64,000 nucleotides of DNA, from assembly GCF_021441885.1 (NCBI RefSeq), contig NZ_CP090438.1:1054001-1118000 (forward strand), given 5' to 3'. Under the pieces are notes generated by a model that worked only from the letters and a program-made list of their open reading frames with translations, was not told the origin of the DNA and did not search any database. This document shows positions 37,101 to 46,250 of this stretch, piece by piece (position 1 is the stretch's first letter; every line of letters starts with the position of its first letter). Made by a program: the position numbers and the translations under genes. The stretch comes from Vibrio maritimus. GTDB lineage: Bacteria; Pseudomonadota; Gammaproteobacteria; Enterobacterales; Vibrionaceae.

Positions 37101-37591
37101 TATTCACCTGGTCCAAAGACCTGGTCAACATGGCGATATCCAGAGTTTTCAAGCTGCACTCTTAGCTTATCGAGAGAGAATAGATCGCCCGTTTTTACCA
37201 TGAGTGTATGTTGCAACAAAAAGTCTCTTGGACTCTGTCTTTGTAGCAAAGTGCTGACAGGAACTATCGTTATGCCCGCGCTCTGCTGAGGGAGGGAATA
37301 CAAGCGAGCGATACGATCAGAGATAATGTCTTGGTGTGGCGAGAAGTTGTCGTAAGGGAGCGTTTCCCAATCGGGAAATAGCGCCACATCGCCACAGTAG
37401 AACTGTTCGAGCTCACCTTGAAGCTTTAATGCCATTTGTGGATCGGGGACAACCAAAAGGGTGTGCTGCTCATGTGCACTGGCGTGTTCACCGATCGATA
37501 GCGCAAGTGCGCCACCTATTAGGTTACCTAAGTGTTTTTTGTCACCTTTGCCTTGTGGGGCATTAAGTGGAAGTAAGGGAGAATAGCTCAT
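34136..37591 (-). CDS. mfd: Transcription-repair coupling factor Mfd
   Basis: Mfd removes RNA polymerase stalled at lesions and recruits UvrA. The 1151-residue protein has the UvrB-like N-terminal modules, the RNA-polymerase interaction domain, and the RecG-like translocase with Walker A CGDVGFGKTEVA and the DEEHRFGVRQKE box. The C terminus holds the UvrA-masking D7 domain. It follows the PilZ-like gene with a six-base gap, so the two are probably cotranscribed leftward. Confidence 0.97.
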   Translation of the reverse strand: MSYSPLLPLNAPQGKGDKKHLGNLIGGALALSIGEHASAHEQHTLLVVPDPQMALKLQGELEQFYCGDVALFPDWETLPYDNFSPHQDIISDRIARLYSLPQQSAGITIVPVSTLLQRQSPRDFLLQHTLMVKTGDLFSLDKLRVQLENSGYRHVDQVFGPGEYASRGSILDLFPMGSSAPYRIDFFDDEIDTIRTFDPENQRSIEDIEEIRLLPAHEFPTTKDAIEEFRTRWRQQFDARREPESVYMQVSKGTWPAGIEYWQPLFFDHTETLFDYISEESQIVMVGDIESAVDHFLADVDTRFEQRKVDPLRPLLEPKALWLEKDEFFAQLKQYPQLQCHIEEVEQKAGRDNTPVQALPDITVQHQLKEPMAQIRQFTEQFTGKIIFSVESEGRREALLELLHRIKLRPVEQSSLHDALESNERFTLVIGQCEHGFSFQDKFAFICESDMLGDRVIQRRKKEKRSINSDTVIRNLAELKPGQPVVHIDHGIGRYVGLQTLEAGGMTTEYVTLEYQNDAKLYVPVASLNLIGRYSGGAEESAPLHKLGGEAWAKARRKAAEKVRDVAAELLDVYAKRELKPGYKFKLDRDQYATFKAGFPFEETDDQAQAINAVMSDMCQPKAMDRLVCGDVGFGKTEVAMRAAFVSTDNGKQVAVLVPTTLLAQQHFENFRDRFANLPIRVEVLSRFKSAKEQKAILQDVADGKVDIVVGTHKLLSSDIQFKDLGLLIVDEEHRFGVRQKEKVKAMRADVDILTLTATPIPRTLNMAMSGMRDLSIIATPPARRLAIKTFVRQNEDSVVREAILREIMRGGQVYFLHNQVETIEKVAADLEKLVPEARVTVAHGQMRERELERVMNDFYHQRFNLLVCTTIIETGIDVPTANTIIIDRADNLGLAQLHQLRGRVGRSHHQAYAYLLTPHPKAMTKDAVKRLDAIASLEDLGAGFTLATHDLEIRGAGELLGDEQSGQIQSVGFSLYMEMLEQAVEALKEGKEPSLDDLLREQTEVELRIPALLPDDYIPDINTRLSMYKRIASVGNEDELNELKVELIDRFGLLPDAAKHLLEVAKMKLRGGDLKVKKVEAHEKGGYIEFYPDADINPAFLVKLLQAQPTKFAMEGPTKFKFIETLTDRRKRLNYLNSMLDEFEANRIPA

Positions 37592-37597
37592 AACGTA

Positions 37598-38167
37598 TTA
37601 GTTTTTTTCTCTGTCTAGCGAGCGTTGACGCAGCAGTTTTTGTTGCTGGTGTAAGGCTGCTTTTATGAGTAGATCTTGGTGTTCTTCAAGAATACGAACA
37701 AATGAAAGTGTCACGAGATAACCTTCATCTTGATGTTCTATGTTGGCTACTTCACCGTAGCAGTAGACACCTGAAGGCGGGTGATCGAGAAACAGTTTGA
37801 GTCTAGTGTACTGTCCTAGTTGTAGTTCATCGCGACTAATGTAGGTCAACTGACTGGCACCGAAGCTTTTGGTAATGTGCCTTAGCGCAGGCTCATCTTG
37901 CTGAGCAATCATGTAATTGAGTAGAAGGTTCAGCTTGTTGTTTTGCTGCTCGATCAACTCTGCGACGTGTTTTAAATTGTGTTGGTTGAGTTCGTGCTGC
38001 GCGGCATCTGTTTTTTGGTCTAGTTGACTAAACTCACTCGATGCGACAAAAGAAGCGGGAATCTCGGCAATATAGTCCGTTAATTCAGGGAGTGCAGAGC
38101 CTACTTTGAGTGGCTCAATGTTCGCCTTAAGCGGTCCATTTACGGTGAAGAAGTCGTCTTGCTGCAT
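37598..38167 (-). CDS. PilZ-like domain protein upstream of mfd (PlzB-like)
   Basis: This 189-residue protein has a helical, Gln/Asn-rich N-terminal half (possible coiled coil, about 55-95) and a C-terminal beta-rich PilZ-like domain (about 95-175). The cyclic-di-GMP motifs are degenerate: RHITK stands for RxxxR and TYISRDEL for D/NxSxxG, so c-di-GMP binding is doubtful. It appears to correspond to V. cholerae PlzB, next to mfd. It lies in an apparent operon with mfd, with no obvious functional link. Confidence 0.72.
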   Translation of the reverse strand: MQQDDFFTVNGPLKANIEPLKVGSALPELTDYIAEIPASFVASSEFSQLDQKTDAAQHELNQHNLKHVAELIEQQNNKLNLLLNYMIAQQDEPALRHITKSFGASQLTYISRDELQLGQYTRLKLFLDHPPSGVYCYGEVANIEHQDEGYLVTLSFVRILEEHQDLLIKAALHQQQKLLRQRSLDREKN

Positions 38168-38342
38168 AATTTTTCCCTAATTAACATCCATTAATTATCT
38201 CTGGGTATACGTGAGTTATCAAGAAAACGGCAGATGAATTCCGCAAAAGTCAGTAATTTAAAAGGAAAATGACATCCAGGGCTACAACCCTGACACTTTT
38301 CTGGTTACATTAACTGGTAGATTTCTTTCTATGGCGAACACT

Positions 38343-39551
38343 ATGTTTCACCCCTTGCCAATATTTATTGGACTGCGTTACCTCAGAGGTCGTTCTGGCG
38401 ACCGATTCAGTCGATTTGTTTCCTATATGTCCACCGCAGGTATCACCATTGGTGTTTTATCGCTTGTGACTGTGCTATCAGTGATGAACGGGTTTGAAGC
38501 CCAACTCAAAGGTCGCATTTTAGGTGTATTGCCTCAAGCGGTGATCAGTCATGAGTCGGGTCGTGTTGATCTTGATAACAAGCCGGCGGAGCTACTGTCC
38601 GCTTATCCATCCAGCCAACCGGCAGTGCCTATAGTACGCAGTGAGGCTGTACTGCAGAGTCATCAAGGGCTCTCTGCTGCACTCATGATTGGTATTGAGC
38701 CTAACAGCGATGACCCTATTCGTTCGAGAATTGTCAGCGGCAGTGTCGAGCGTTTAGCTGCGGGTAAATACCAGGTGTTGCTAGGTCATAGCCTTGCGCG
38801 TGAACTGGATGTGCGAGTGGGTGACAAAGTCCGTTTGATGGTCACAAGCGCGAGCCAGTATACGCCACTTGGAAGAATACCGAGTCAGCGTATGTTTACG
38901 GTAGCAGGTTTATACAGTACCGGTTCGGATGTCGATAGTCAGTTGGTCGTGACGCATATTTCTGATGCCGCCAAGCTGATGCGCTATAAGTCGAACCAAG
39001 CGAGTGGCTGGAGATTGTTTTTCGATGACCCGTTTGTGGTTTCCCAGCTCAGTGAACAACCACTACCAGAAGGGTGGAGTTGGAGTGATTGGCGCGAACA
39101 GCGCGGAGAGTTGTTCCAAGCAGTACGCATGGAGAAAAACATGATGGGACTGATGTTGGGGCTTATCATCGGAGTTGCCGCATTTAATATTATCTCAGCG
39201 CTCATAATGGTCGTCATGGAGAAGCAGTCAGAGGTTGCCATTCTTAAGACCCAAGGAATGAGTGACAGACAAGTGCTGTGTATCTTTATGGTTCAAGGCG
39301 CCAGCAGTGGCGCAGTTGGTGCGATTGTCGGTGGCGTGTTAGGTGTGATTTTGGCAAGCAATCTAAATAGCTTGCTTGATGCAATGGGCGTCGCACTGTT
39401 TAGTTTTGGCGGTCAGCTGCCAGTGGTCATCAACCCTTATCAAATTATTGTCGTCGTGGTGTGTGCCGTGTTGCTCAGCTTAGCCGCGACGTTATTCCCT
39501 TCTTACCGAGCATCGTCAGTGAAACCCGCAGAGGCCCTTAGATATGAGTAA
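38343..39551 (+). CDS. lolC: Lipoprotein-releasing transporter permease LolC
   Basis: LolC is a membrane subunit of LolCDE, which extracts outer-membrane lipoproteins from the inner membrane and hands them to LolA. It is about 402 residues: one N-terminal helix, a large periplasmic domain (with the Hook that binds LolA in LolC), and three C-terminal helices. The family start is MFHPLPIFIGLRYLRGRSGDRFSRF. I use ATG 38343; ATG 38331 would add four residues, and neither has a good ribosome-binding site. Confidence 0.93.
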   Translation: MFHPLPIFIGLRYLRGRSGDRFSRFVSYMSTAGITIGVLSLVTVLSVMNGFEAQLKGRILGVLPQAVISHESGRVDLDNKPAELLSAYPSSQPAVPIVRSEAVLQSHQGLSAALMIGIEPNSDDPIRSRIVSGSVERLAAGKYQVLLGHSLARELDVRVGDKVRLMVTSASQYTPLGRIPSQRMFTVAGLYSTGSDVDSQLVVTHISDAAKLMRYKSNQASGWRLFFDDPFVVSQLSEQPLPEGWSWSDWREQRGELFQAVRMEKNMMGLMLGLIIGVAAFNIISALIMVVMEKQSEVAILKTQGMSDRQVLCIFMVQGASSGAVGAIVGGVLGVILASNLNSLLDAMGVALFSFGGQLPVVINPYQIIVVVVCAVLLSLAATLFPSYRASSVKPAEALRYE

Positions 39552-40239
39552 TCCGTTAATCGCGTGTCGTAATATTCGCAAAACCTACCACGACGGCGCT
39601 GTTGATACTGAGGTATTGAAAGGGGTCAGCTTTGACATCGCTAGTGGTGAACTGGTGTCCATTATTGGCTCGTCCGGCTCGGGTAAATCAACTCTGCTTC
39701 ATGTATTGGGCGCGTTGGATGAGGCAACAGAAGGCAGTGTTGAATTCCAAGGGCAGTCTCTTTTAGATATGGGAAGTAATCAGCAAGCTAAGCTTCGCAA
39801 TCAGCATCTAGGGTTTGTCTATCAGTTCCATCATCTTTTAAGTGACTTTACCGCTGTAGAGAATGTTGCAATGCCACTGCTTATCGGCGGTGCCAAAGTG
39901 AGCAGTGCGAAACAAGAAGCCAGAGAGCTTCTTGAAAGAGTAGGGCTACAACATCGACTCGACCATAGACCGTCAGAGTTGTCTGGTGGCGAACGTCAAC
40001 GTGTGGCAATTGCGAGAGCCTTGGTCAACAAACCCGATCTCGTACTTGCAGATGAGCCGACTGGTAACTTGGATCATGCAACGGCGCTGTCTATTTATGA
40101 CCTTATGAGAACTCTGAATCGCGAGTATGGCACTGCGTTTCTTGTTGTCACACACGATAATGAGCTCGCTTCGAAAATGGACAAACAACTACATATGCAA
40201 GACGGTCTGCTGGTGGATGCAGCGACAGTCAGCGCGTAA
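39544..40239 (+). CDS. lolD: Lipoprotein-releasing ABC ATPase LolD
   Basis: LolD powers lipoprotein release by LolCDE. The 231-residue protein has Walker A GSSGSGKST, the signature LSGGERQRVAIARAL, Walker B VLADEPTGNLD and the switch VVTHD. It overlaps lolC by eight bases. Confidence 0.97.
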   Translation: MSNPLIACRNIRKTYHDGAVDTEVLKGVSFDIASGELVSIIGSSGSGKSTLLHVLGALDEATEGSVEFQGQSLLDMGSNQQAKLRNQHLGFVYQFHHLLSDFTAVENVAMPLLIGGAKVSSAKQEARELLERVGLQHRLDHRPSELSGGERQRVAIARALVNKPDLVLADEPTGNLDHATALSIYDLMRTLNREYGTAFLVVTHDNELASKMDKQLHMQDGLLVDAATVSA

Positions 40240-40253
40240 GACGAGGAGCAATC

Positions 40254-41492
40254 GTGTCACTATCGTTTTTCATTGGTAAGCGATTTAGCAAAGCCAAGCA
40301 GCGTAACAAAATGGTGTCGTTCATCTCTATGTCTTCAATCGTCGGCATCGCAGTTGGTGTGGCGGTTATTGTGATTGGCCTATCTGCAATGAACGGTTTT
40401 GAGCGTGAACTTAAAAACCGAGTACTGTCGGTTATCGCCCATGGTGAGTTTGAAGGTGTGAATGCACCGATTCAAAACTGGCAGAAGGTCGTTGATGCCT
40501 CGCTCAACCACAAACGTGTTGAAGGCGCTGCGCCCTATGTCAGACTAACGGCTCTCGTTGAAAAGGGGAGTCAACTCAAAGCGGTTGAGCTAAGAGGTGT
40601 GACACCTGAGCTAGAAAGTCAGGTGTCGACGTTGCCTAGTTTCGTTGCAGAGCAGTCATGGAACGCGTTTAAACCGGGCGAGCAGCAAGTTATATTAGGG
40701 CAGGGCGTCGCGCAGCAAGTCGGGGTCTCCGTTGGTGATTATGTGACCTTGATGATCCCAACGACTGGAGATACCAGTAAGGTTCAGTCGCCAAGACGAG
40801 TGCGAGTAAAAGTCACGGGATTACTTGAGCTTAACGGACAGATCGATCACAGCCTAGCCATAGTCCCACTTGAGGATGCGCAAGGTTATGCGAGGCTTGG
40901 AGAAAGCGTCACTGGCGTCTCCATAAAGGTAGACAATGTGTTTGATGCACCGCTCATTGTCCGCGAAATCGGTAATACGCTAACGGAGTACGTTTACCTT
41001 CGTAGCTGGAAGCAGAAGTATGGATTTCTGTACCGTGATATCCAATTAGTACGAACTATCATGTATTTAGTGATGGTTCTTGTTATCGGTGTCGCTTGCT
41101 TTAATATTGTGTCGACGCTCATGATGGCGGTAAAAGATCGCGCTTCCGAAATCGCTATTCTCCGTACCATGGGAGCGAGTGATGGCCTGATTAAGCGTAT
41201 CTTTATCTGGCAAGGCGTATTCTCTGGCGTCGTTGGCAGTGTGATTGGAGGCATATTGGGCAGCTTCGTTGCACTTAATTTAACGCCAATTGTATCGGGA
41301 TTAGAAAACTTGCTCGGGCATCAGTTCTTGTCTGGAGACATCTACTTTGTCGATTTTCTGCCGTCACAATTGATTTGGAATGATGTGCTCTTGGTATCTG
41401 GGACTGCAACATTACTCAGCTTGATAGCAACCTGGTACCCTGCGATGAAAGCGAGTCAGCTTAATCCAGCCACAGTCCTGAGTGCCAAGTAG
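40254..41492 (+). CDS. lolE: Lipoprotein-releasing transporter permease LolE
   Basis: LolE is the second permease of LolCDE and receives the lipoprotein substrate. The 412-residue protein has the same architecture as LolC (SFISMSSIVGIAVGVAVIVI at the first helix, a large periplasmic domain, three C-terminal helices). The paralogous pair lolC/lolE on either side of lolD is the enterobacterial arrangement. The GTG start follows GAGGAGC. Confidence 0.95.
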   Translation: MSLSFFIGKRFSKAKQRNKMVSFISMSSIVGIAVGVAVIVIGLSAMNGFERELKNRVLSVIAHGEFEGVNAPIQNWQKVVDASLNHKRVEGAAPYVRLTALVEKGSQLKAVELRGVTPELESQVSTLPSFVAEQSWNAFKPGEQQVILGQGVAQQVGVSVGDYVTLMIPTTGDTSKVQSPRRVRVKVTGLLELNGQIDHSLAIVPLEDAQGYARLGESVTGVSIKVDNVFDAPLIVREIGNTLTEYVYLRSWKQKYGFLYRDIQLVRTIMYLVMVLVIGVACFNIVSTLMMAVKDRASEIAILRTMGASDGLIKRIFIWQGVFSGVVGSVIGGILGSFVALNLTPIVSGLENLLGHQFLSGDIYFVDFLPSQLIWNDVLLVSGTATLLSLIATWYPAMKASQLNPATVLSAK

Positions 41493-41539
41493 AGATTAGA
41501 CGAAACGACGAGGTAGTGATTTCCCCTCGTCCAGATAGC

Positions 41540-41569
41540 AAAAAGGACCACTTGATGTGGTCCTTTTTT
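41540..41569 (+). terminator. Terminator of lolCDE
   Basis: AAAAGGACCAC and GTGGTCCTTTT pair over eleven bases around TTGAT, and T residues follow. Confidence 0.85.
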
Positions 41570-41669
41570 AATGCTTGCAAACTTATCAGTTTCAGCCGAG
41601 TTGGTGGTTCATCGCATAACGGCTCGAGTGTTTTGTTATGCCACCAAGATACGTTTAACGTGGATCCGC

Positions 41670-42179
41670 TTAACGTGTTGAGCGTTGTTGCCAGCTACGA
41701 ACCACTGAATATCGCCAAAGTCCTCGTATTCCAAAGTAACCGGCTATGGCGGCCACAGTGCCACAGATCGCACAGCCCAGCAGGAAAGGGGGACCAATAG
41801 TGCTCATCTGGTCTGATAGATATTGCCACGATAGTTCAAAGTGAAACGGTTGTGGCGGAGTGTTCATGCAGAACGCGCCTACCTTATAGGCAAAGTAAAA
41901 TAATACCGGCATGGTAACAGGATTACTGATCCACACTAAGGCGACCGATAGCGGCAGGTTGACGCCGAAAAGAATAGCGAGTCCGGCGGCCATGATCATT
42001 TGGCTAGGAAGCGGTACGAAAGCCATAAAAAGACCGACAGCAAAAGCGCCTGCCGCAGAGCGACGGTTTAGACACCATAAGTTCGGGTTGTAAAGGAGGT
42101 TGCCGAACACTTTCAATGCCTTTTGTTTTTTGATCATCTCGTGATCAGGCATGAAACGTTTAATGAACTTTCTTGGCAT
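41670..42179 (-). CDS. DUF2062 membrane protein
   Basis: The 169-residue inner-membrane protein starts MPRKFIKRFMPDHEMIKKQ and has the DUF2062 core (NRRSAAGAFAVGLFMAFVPLPSQM, then SNPVTMPVLFYFAY), with two or three helices. The function is unknown. I use ATG 42179; an opening at 42218 would extend the gene into comEC coding sequence. It is divergent from comEC with only eight bases between the two start codons. Confidence 0.85.
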   Translation of the reverse strand: MPRKFIKRFMPDHEMIKKQKALKVFGNLLYNPNLWCLNRRSAAGAFAVGLFMAFVPLPSQMIMAAGLAILFGVNLPLSVALVWISNPVTMPVLFYFAYKVGAFCMNTPPQPFHFELSWQYLSDQMSTIGPPFLLGCAICGTVAAIAGYFGIRGLWRYSVVRSWQQRSTR

Positions 42180-42187
42180 AGGGAAAT

Positions 42188-44467
42188 ATGGCTCTGTTAA
42201 CAGGTATCGCAGTCCCACTCAGCTACTCGTTAGTGATGATTAGCGCTGTATGGTGGCCTGAGATGCCGAGTATTTTCTGGTTAATTCCTACATGCTGTAC
42301 ATGCATCGCCTGTTTGCTAAAGCGTAGCTGGGTGCTGTCAGCAGTATTCGCCGCAATGTCCGTGGCTTTGATACAAGGGAACCTTTTCAAGTACCAATCC
42401 GAGGTACTTTTCCGATTTGGCACAGATATTACCATAAAAGCACGAGTTGACAGCTATTTTAAAAAAATAAGTCATGGCTATGAAGTACATGCAACGATAA
42501 CGGCCATAAACGGACACCCACTTCCTTCATTTAAGGCGCCTAGAGTTCGCCTCAGAACGCCTTTTGCATTAGAAGCAGGGGCCACGTTTTTTGGGCCTGT
42601 TCAGCTTAAGCGCCTATCTGGCGTCCTCAATCAAGTAGGATTTGACCGCGAGAAACATGCTTTTTCTCAAGGTATAGTCGGTATTGCTACTTTAGCCAAT
42701 AAAAAGCATAGTTTTTCTGTTTCTAAATATCACTGGCGAGCAAAGGCTCATGATTCCGTGAAAGCGGCAACAGAAAACAGTCCTTTTCAAGGCTTGTATC
42801 TCGCGCTGGTGTTCGGCGATCGAAGCATGCTACCAATAGAGCAAAGAATGTCGTTACAGCAAAGTGGTCTCTCGCACCTAATTGCAATATCTGGTTTGCA
42901 CATTGGTGTCATTTTCGGAATGGGGTATTGGGTAGTGAAGTCGCTTATATCGTTTCTCAAGTTGGTTCTGCCCTATAAGCTCGGTTCAAATCTGGTTCAC
43001 AGTGGCCAATTTTGGTCATTGAGTATTGGTTTGCTATTCGCGTACTGGTACTGCGCACTCGGTTTTTTCGCAATCTCAACGGTTCGCGCCTTGATAATGC
43101 TTGGAATTTTATCGCTACTACTATTAACGCAAGTGCGAATTCATCGACTCATGGTGCTGTTGGTTAGCGCAGCTGTCGTCCTGACATTGGTTCCTTTTTC
43201 CGCTGCGAGCATGAGCTTTTGGCTCTCTTTTTTTGCAGTCGGCGCATTGCTGTTGACGCTAACTATTTTAGGTAAAACGCGAGGTGTGATGGCGATTGTA
43301 AGCCTGCACTTGGTTTTGTCGGGGCTTTTTATCCCATTAATCGGTTTCCTGTTTCATGGCATACCACTACTCAGTGCCGCATACAACTTTGTGTTTGTAC
43401 CTTGGTTTAGTTTTTGTATTGTCCCGCTCACCCTATTAGCGGCTGCCATCAATATGATGGGCTTCAGTTCAGATTGTTTGTGGTTTTTGCTCGATCAAGC
43501 GCTGCTACCCTTAGATCTATTACTTCCCTATGCGTCCTCGTTTTGGACCCCGATAGTTCACAATGATTTGATGTTCGTGATTGTGTTGTTGGTGATCGTT
43601 CTGAGTTTCAAGTGGCTTTCAACTTCGATGACGACGGCTGTATTTGTCGTGTTCTCAACACAATATTTTATGATGCATCGAGAAGAGAAAGTTAGTGTTC
43701 ACTTTCTCGATGTGGGCCATGGATTGTCAGTAGCGATTGTTCAGGGTGACGAAGCGGTCGTTTACGACACAGGAAGGGCGACCCCTACCTTTTCGATGGC
43801 TGAAGCAGTGCTGATTCCAAACCTTAGGGCGTTAGGAGTAAAGAGACTGGAAGGCTTGATCTTGAGCCACGCCGACAATGACCACGCTGGTGGTGAGGCC
43901 GACCTAAAACAGAACATGGCCCCAAGGTGGATACGTCGTCCAGAGGGCGGTGGTCAGGTCAACTCTTGTATCAGAGGTGAACGATGGAAATGGGGCGCCG
44001 TTGACTTTGAGGTGTTGTGGCCTCCTGTAAGAGTCACACGCGCTTACAATCCTCATTCTTGTGTAATCTTAGTCACGTATCAAGAAACAGATCGAACATA
44101 CCGTTTGCTGCTGACAGGTGATATAGAGAAGGTGAGTGAAATCCTTCTTTCTCGTGAACTTGAACCTCTATCTATTGATGTGATGAGCGTGCCTCACCAT
44201 GGCAGCAAGACCTCTTCCTCAAGATATCTCCATCAAACGATAGATGCTGACTATGCAGTGGCATCGAACCAGTTTGATTCAAGGTGGCAATTGCCCAGTC
44301 CAGTCGTTCGAGAGCAATATCAAAACAATGGCAGTATTTGGTATGAAACTGGACGATCTGGACAAGTCTCATTCCAGTTTATTGGTCAAGAAATCATCGT
44401 TTCCACCGCGAGGTCAGATTACCTAGCGCCTTGGTATAGGCAGATGTTACGAAGCAGAGTAGAATGA
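42188..44467 (+). CDS. comEC: DNA internalisation channel ComEC/Rec2
   Basis: ComEC carries single-stranded DNA across the inner membrane during natural transformation. The 759-residue protein has the multi-helix Competence domain (SGLSHLIAISGLHIGVIFG and following helices, about 220-490) and a C-terminal metallo-beta-lactamase-like domain (about 500-745) with LSHADNDHAGG, LLTGDIE and PHHGSKTSS. All metal-binding motifs are intact. It precedes msbA and lpxK as in E. coli (ycaI-msbA-lpxK). The ATG has AGGGAAAT upstream. Confidence 0.93.
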   Translation: MALLTGIAVPLSYSLVMISAVWWPEMPSIFWLIPTCCTCIACLLKRSWVLSAVFAAMSVALIQGNLFKYQSEVLFRFGTDITIKARVDSYFKKISHGYEVHATITAINGHPLPSFKAPRVRLRTPFALEAGATFFGPVQLKRLSGVLNQVGFDREKHAFSQGIVGIATLANKKHSFSVSKYHWRAKAHDSVKAATENSPFQGLYLALVFGDRSMLPIEQRMSLQQSGLSHLIAISGLHIGVIFGMGYWVVKSLISFLKLVLPYKLGSNLVHSGQFWSLSIGLLFAYWYCALGFFAISTVRALIMLGILSLLLLTQVRIHRLMVLLVSAAVVLTLVPFSAASMSFWLSFFAVGALLLTLTILGKTRGVMAIVSLHLVLSGLFIPLIGFLFHGIPLLSAAYNFVFVPWFSFCIVPLTLLAAAINMMGFSSDCLWFLLDQALLPLDLLLPYASSFWTPIVHNDLMFVIVLLVIVLSFKWLSTSMTTAVFVVFSTQYFMMHREEKVSVHFLDVGHGLSVAIVQGDEAVVYDTGRATPTFSMAEAVLIPNLRALGVKRLEGLILSHADNDHAGGEADLKQNMAPRWIRRPEGGGQVNSCIRGERWKWGAVDFEVLWPPVRVTRAYNPHSCVILVTYQETDRTYRLLLTGDIEKVSEILLSRELEPLSIDVMSVPHHGSKTSSSRYLHQTIDADYAVASNQFDSRWQLPSPVVREQYQNNGSIWYETGRSGQVSFQFIGQEIIVSTARSDYLAPWYRQMLRSRVE

Positions 44468-44498
44468 GAGGATAGATAAAGTAAATCGATAAAGAATT

Positions 44499-46250
44499 AT
44501 GTCGCAAAATCAAGATGAAACAACGCTGCAGACGTTTAAGCGTTTGTGGACTTACATTCGTGAGTATAAAACGGGTCTAGCCGTTGCGGTTGTCGCACTA
44601 ATTATCAATGCGGTCGCAGATACGTACATGATATCGCTTTTAAAGCCGCTTTTGGATGAAGGCTTTGGCGATGTAGAGTCCAACTTCTTGAAGGTTTTGC
44701 CTCTGATTATTCTCGGCATGATGTTTATCCGCGGGCTATCTGGTTTTGTCTCGACCTACTGCTTAAGTTGGGTCTCAGGCAAGGTGGTAATGCACCTTAG
44801 AAGAGGGATATTTAACCACTTTATGCATATGCCGGTCTCCTTTTTCGATAAGGAGTCAACCGGTGGTTTGCTGTCTCGCATAACTTATGATTCAGAACAA
44901 GTGGCAGGGGCGACGAGTAGCTCGCTGGTTAGTATCGTTCGTGAGGGTGCGAGTATCATCGGCCTGCTAGTCTTGATGTTTTGGAGCAGTTGGCAGCTAT
45001 CGCTCGTGCTGCTCGTCGTCGCGCCAGTTGTTGCGTGGGCGATTCAAGTTGTTTCCAAACGTTTTCGCAAGATCTCCGTCAACATGCAGACCTCAATGGG
45101 TCATATGACGACTTCGGCAGAGCAGATGCTGAAGGGACACAAGGTTGTTCTGAGTTACGGTGGTCAACAAATCGAGAAAACGCGTTTTGATGAAATGAGT
45201 AATCAAATGCGTCAGCAGACCATGAAAATGGTTGCCGCATCGGCGATTGCTAACCCTGTAATTCAAATGATCGCCTCATTAGCGTTAGTTGCCGTTCTTT
45301 TCCTAGCTAGCTTTGATGAAGTTCGTGAGCAGCTTACTGCAGGTACCTTTACTGTTATTTTCTCAGCAATGTTCTCATTGATGCGTCCTCTGAAAGCTCT
45401 AACCGGTGTGACGGCTGATTTCCAACGTGGTATGGCTGCGAGCCAAACTTTGTTCAATCTCATGGATTTGGACACTGAGCGCGATAATGGGACCAAAGAA
45501 ATCACACGAGCTAAGGGTGAACTGTCGGTTAAAGATGTGACCTTTACTTATGAAGGCAGTGAAAAGCCTGCCCTGCGCAATGTAAGCTTCGATTTACCTG
45601 CTGGTAAGACGCTTGCACTGGTCGGTCGTTCGGGCTCTGGTAAGAGTACCATCGCTAACCTATTTACTCGTTTCTACGATGTTGATAGCGGCACTATCGA
45701 GCTGGATGGTCACAATATCGAAGATATTAAGCTAACCAATCTCCGTCAGCACTTTGCGCTGGTTTCGCAAAACGTTCACCTGTTCAACGATACGATTGCC
45801 AATAACATTGCGTACGCGACAGATGGTCAGTATTCTCGTGAGCAAATTGAGCATGCCGCAACCTTAGCCCATGCTATGGAGTTCATTAATAACCTCGATG
45901 ACGGTTTAGATACCGTGATAGGCGAAAACGGCGCAAGCCTTTCAGGCGGACAGCGTCAACGAATCGCCATCGCTCGAGCCTTGCTTCGAGATGCGCCTGT
46001 CCTTATTTTGGATGAGGCAACATCGGCGCTCGATACTGAATCTGAGCGAGCCATTCAGTCTGCTCTTGATGAGCTTCAGAAAGATAAAACAGTGCTGGTG
46101 ATTGCGCACCGTCTATCCACTATTGAAGAAGCGGATGAAATTCTTGTCGTAGACGAAGGTGAAATTATCGAGCGCGGTGACCACAAGACCCTAATTGAGC
46201 ATCAAGGTGCTTACGCGCAATTACACAAAATCCAGTTTGGTGATCACTAG
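44499..46250 (+). CDS. msbA: Lipid A/phospholipid flippase MsbA
   Basis: MsbA is an ABC half-transporter that flips core lipid A across the inner membrane. The 583-residue protein has a six-helix membrane domain (about 1-325) and an ATPase domain with Walker A GRSGSGKST, LSGGQRQRIAIARAL, Walker B VLILDEATSALD and the switch VIAHRL. Its TAG stop shares one base with the lpxK GTG start. Confidence 0.97.
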   Translation: MSQNQDETTLQTFKRLWTYIREYKTGLAVAVVALIINAVADTYMISLLKPLLDEGFGDVESNFLKVLPLIILGMMFIRGLSGFVSTYCLSWVSGKVVMHLRRGIFNHFMHMPVSFFDKESTGGLLSRITYDSEQVAGATSSSLVSIVREGASIIGLLVLMFWSSWQLSLVLLVVAPVVAWAIQVVSKRFRKISVNMQTSMGHMTTSAEQMLKGHKVVLSYGGQQIEKTRFDEMSNQMRQQTMKMVAASAIANPVIQMIASLALVAVLFLASFDEVREQLTAGTFTVIFSAMFSLMRPLKALTGVTADFQRGMAASQTLFNLMDLDTERDNGTKEITRAKGELSVKDVTFTYEGSEKPALRNVSFDLPAGKTLALVGRSGSGKSTIANLFTRFYDVDSGTIELDGHNIEDIKLTNLRQHFALVSQNVHLFNDTIANNIAYATDGQYSREQIEHAATLAHAMEFINNLDDGLDTVIGENGASLSGGQRQRIAIARALLRDAPVLILDEATSALDTESERAIQSALDELQKDKTVLVIAHRLSTIEEADEILVVDEGEIIERGDHKTLIEHQGAYAQLHKIQFGDH

